From contig CAMATS010000124.1 in assembly GCA_945861195.1 (NCBI GenBank), positions 1 to 6,809 on the forward strand: 6,809 nt of DNA. The letters run 5' to 3'. Every line of letters begins with the position of its first letter. Positions within the stretch are counted from its first letter, which is position 1. Position numbers and translations under genes: made by a program. Below are positions 6,781 to 6,809 of the stretch, one piece after another. The stretch is from Rhodoferax sp. OV413 (GTDB taxonomy: Bacteria > Pseudomonadota > Gammaproteobacteria > Burkholderiales > Burkholderiaceae_C). The notes below the pieces were generated by a model. That model saw only the letters and a program-made list of their open reading frames with translations, made no database searches and was not told where the DNA came from.

Positions 6781-6809
6781 CGCCGCGCCACCTCACCGTG
6801 GCAGCGGTG
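6777..6809 (+). CDS. Start of a further transporter gene, probably LivM-type permease (cut by window edge)
   Basis: Only 11 codons are visible: MTPRHLTVAAV, with no stop before the window ends. The ATG overlaps the permease stop (ATGA) and has GAGGA 6 bases upstream, a typical translationally coupled start. In Liv-type operons the LivH gene is normally followed by the second permease, LivM. The short basic N-terminus leading into hydrophobic residues fits such a protein. The identity is inferred from gene order, because the visible residues are too few to show any domain. Confidence 0.55.
   Translation, partial: MTPRHLTVAAV

Noticed and set aside
1..6809. Insertion sequences, CRISPR arrays, tRNA or rRNA genes, and broken genes.
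   Set aside because: No direct repeat arrays, transposase-like frames, terminal inverted repeats or tRNA-like cloverleaf sequences were recognised. All plus-strand genes within the window look complete except the one cut at the right edge.

Overview
This window carries a run of plus-strand genes for the aerobic (CoA-dependent, epoxide-forming) degradation of phenylacetate. A TetR-family regulator and the start of a branched-chain-amino-acid-type (HAAT/Liv) ABC uptake system follow. The GC-rich codon use, the paaABCDE order, a TetR regulator rather than PaaX, and the attached Liv-type transporter suggest a betaproteobacterium, most likely Burkholderiales/Comamonadaceae. That assignment is inferred from protein style and gene order, because the window has no rRNA or other marker.

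Layout: positions 1-77 are an upstream leader with no confident promoter. Positions 78-3820 hold paaA, paaB, paaC, paaD and paaE, tightly packed with overlaps or gaps of at most 19 bases. Positions 3833-4534 hold the TetR-type regulator. Its stop codon overlaps the start of a secreted substrate-binding protein (4531-5676). A 78-base gap with a strong GC hairpin separates that gene from an inner-membrane permease (5755-6780), whose end overlaps the start of another gene cut by the window edge (6777 onward), probably the partner LivM-type permease.

How the genes work together: PaaA (catalytic di-iron subunit), PaaB and PaaC (structural subunits) form the phenylacetyl-CoA epoxidase. PaaE supplies electrons from NAD(P)H through FAD and a 2Fe-2S centre, and PaaD helps mature metal centres. 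The regulator probably senses a CoA thioester of the pathway. The transporter plausibly imports phenylacetate or a related aromatic acid, although its substrate cannot be read from sequence. The ligase (paaK) and lower-pathway genes (paaG, paaZ, paaJ, paaF, paaH) are not in the window.

I found no mobile element, CRISPR array, RNA gene or broken gene. The content is largely a known pathway. The points most worth a second look are the coupling of transporter and regulator to the catabolic genes, the hairpin between the binding-protein and permease genes, and the enlarged permease.
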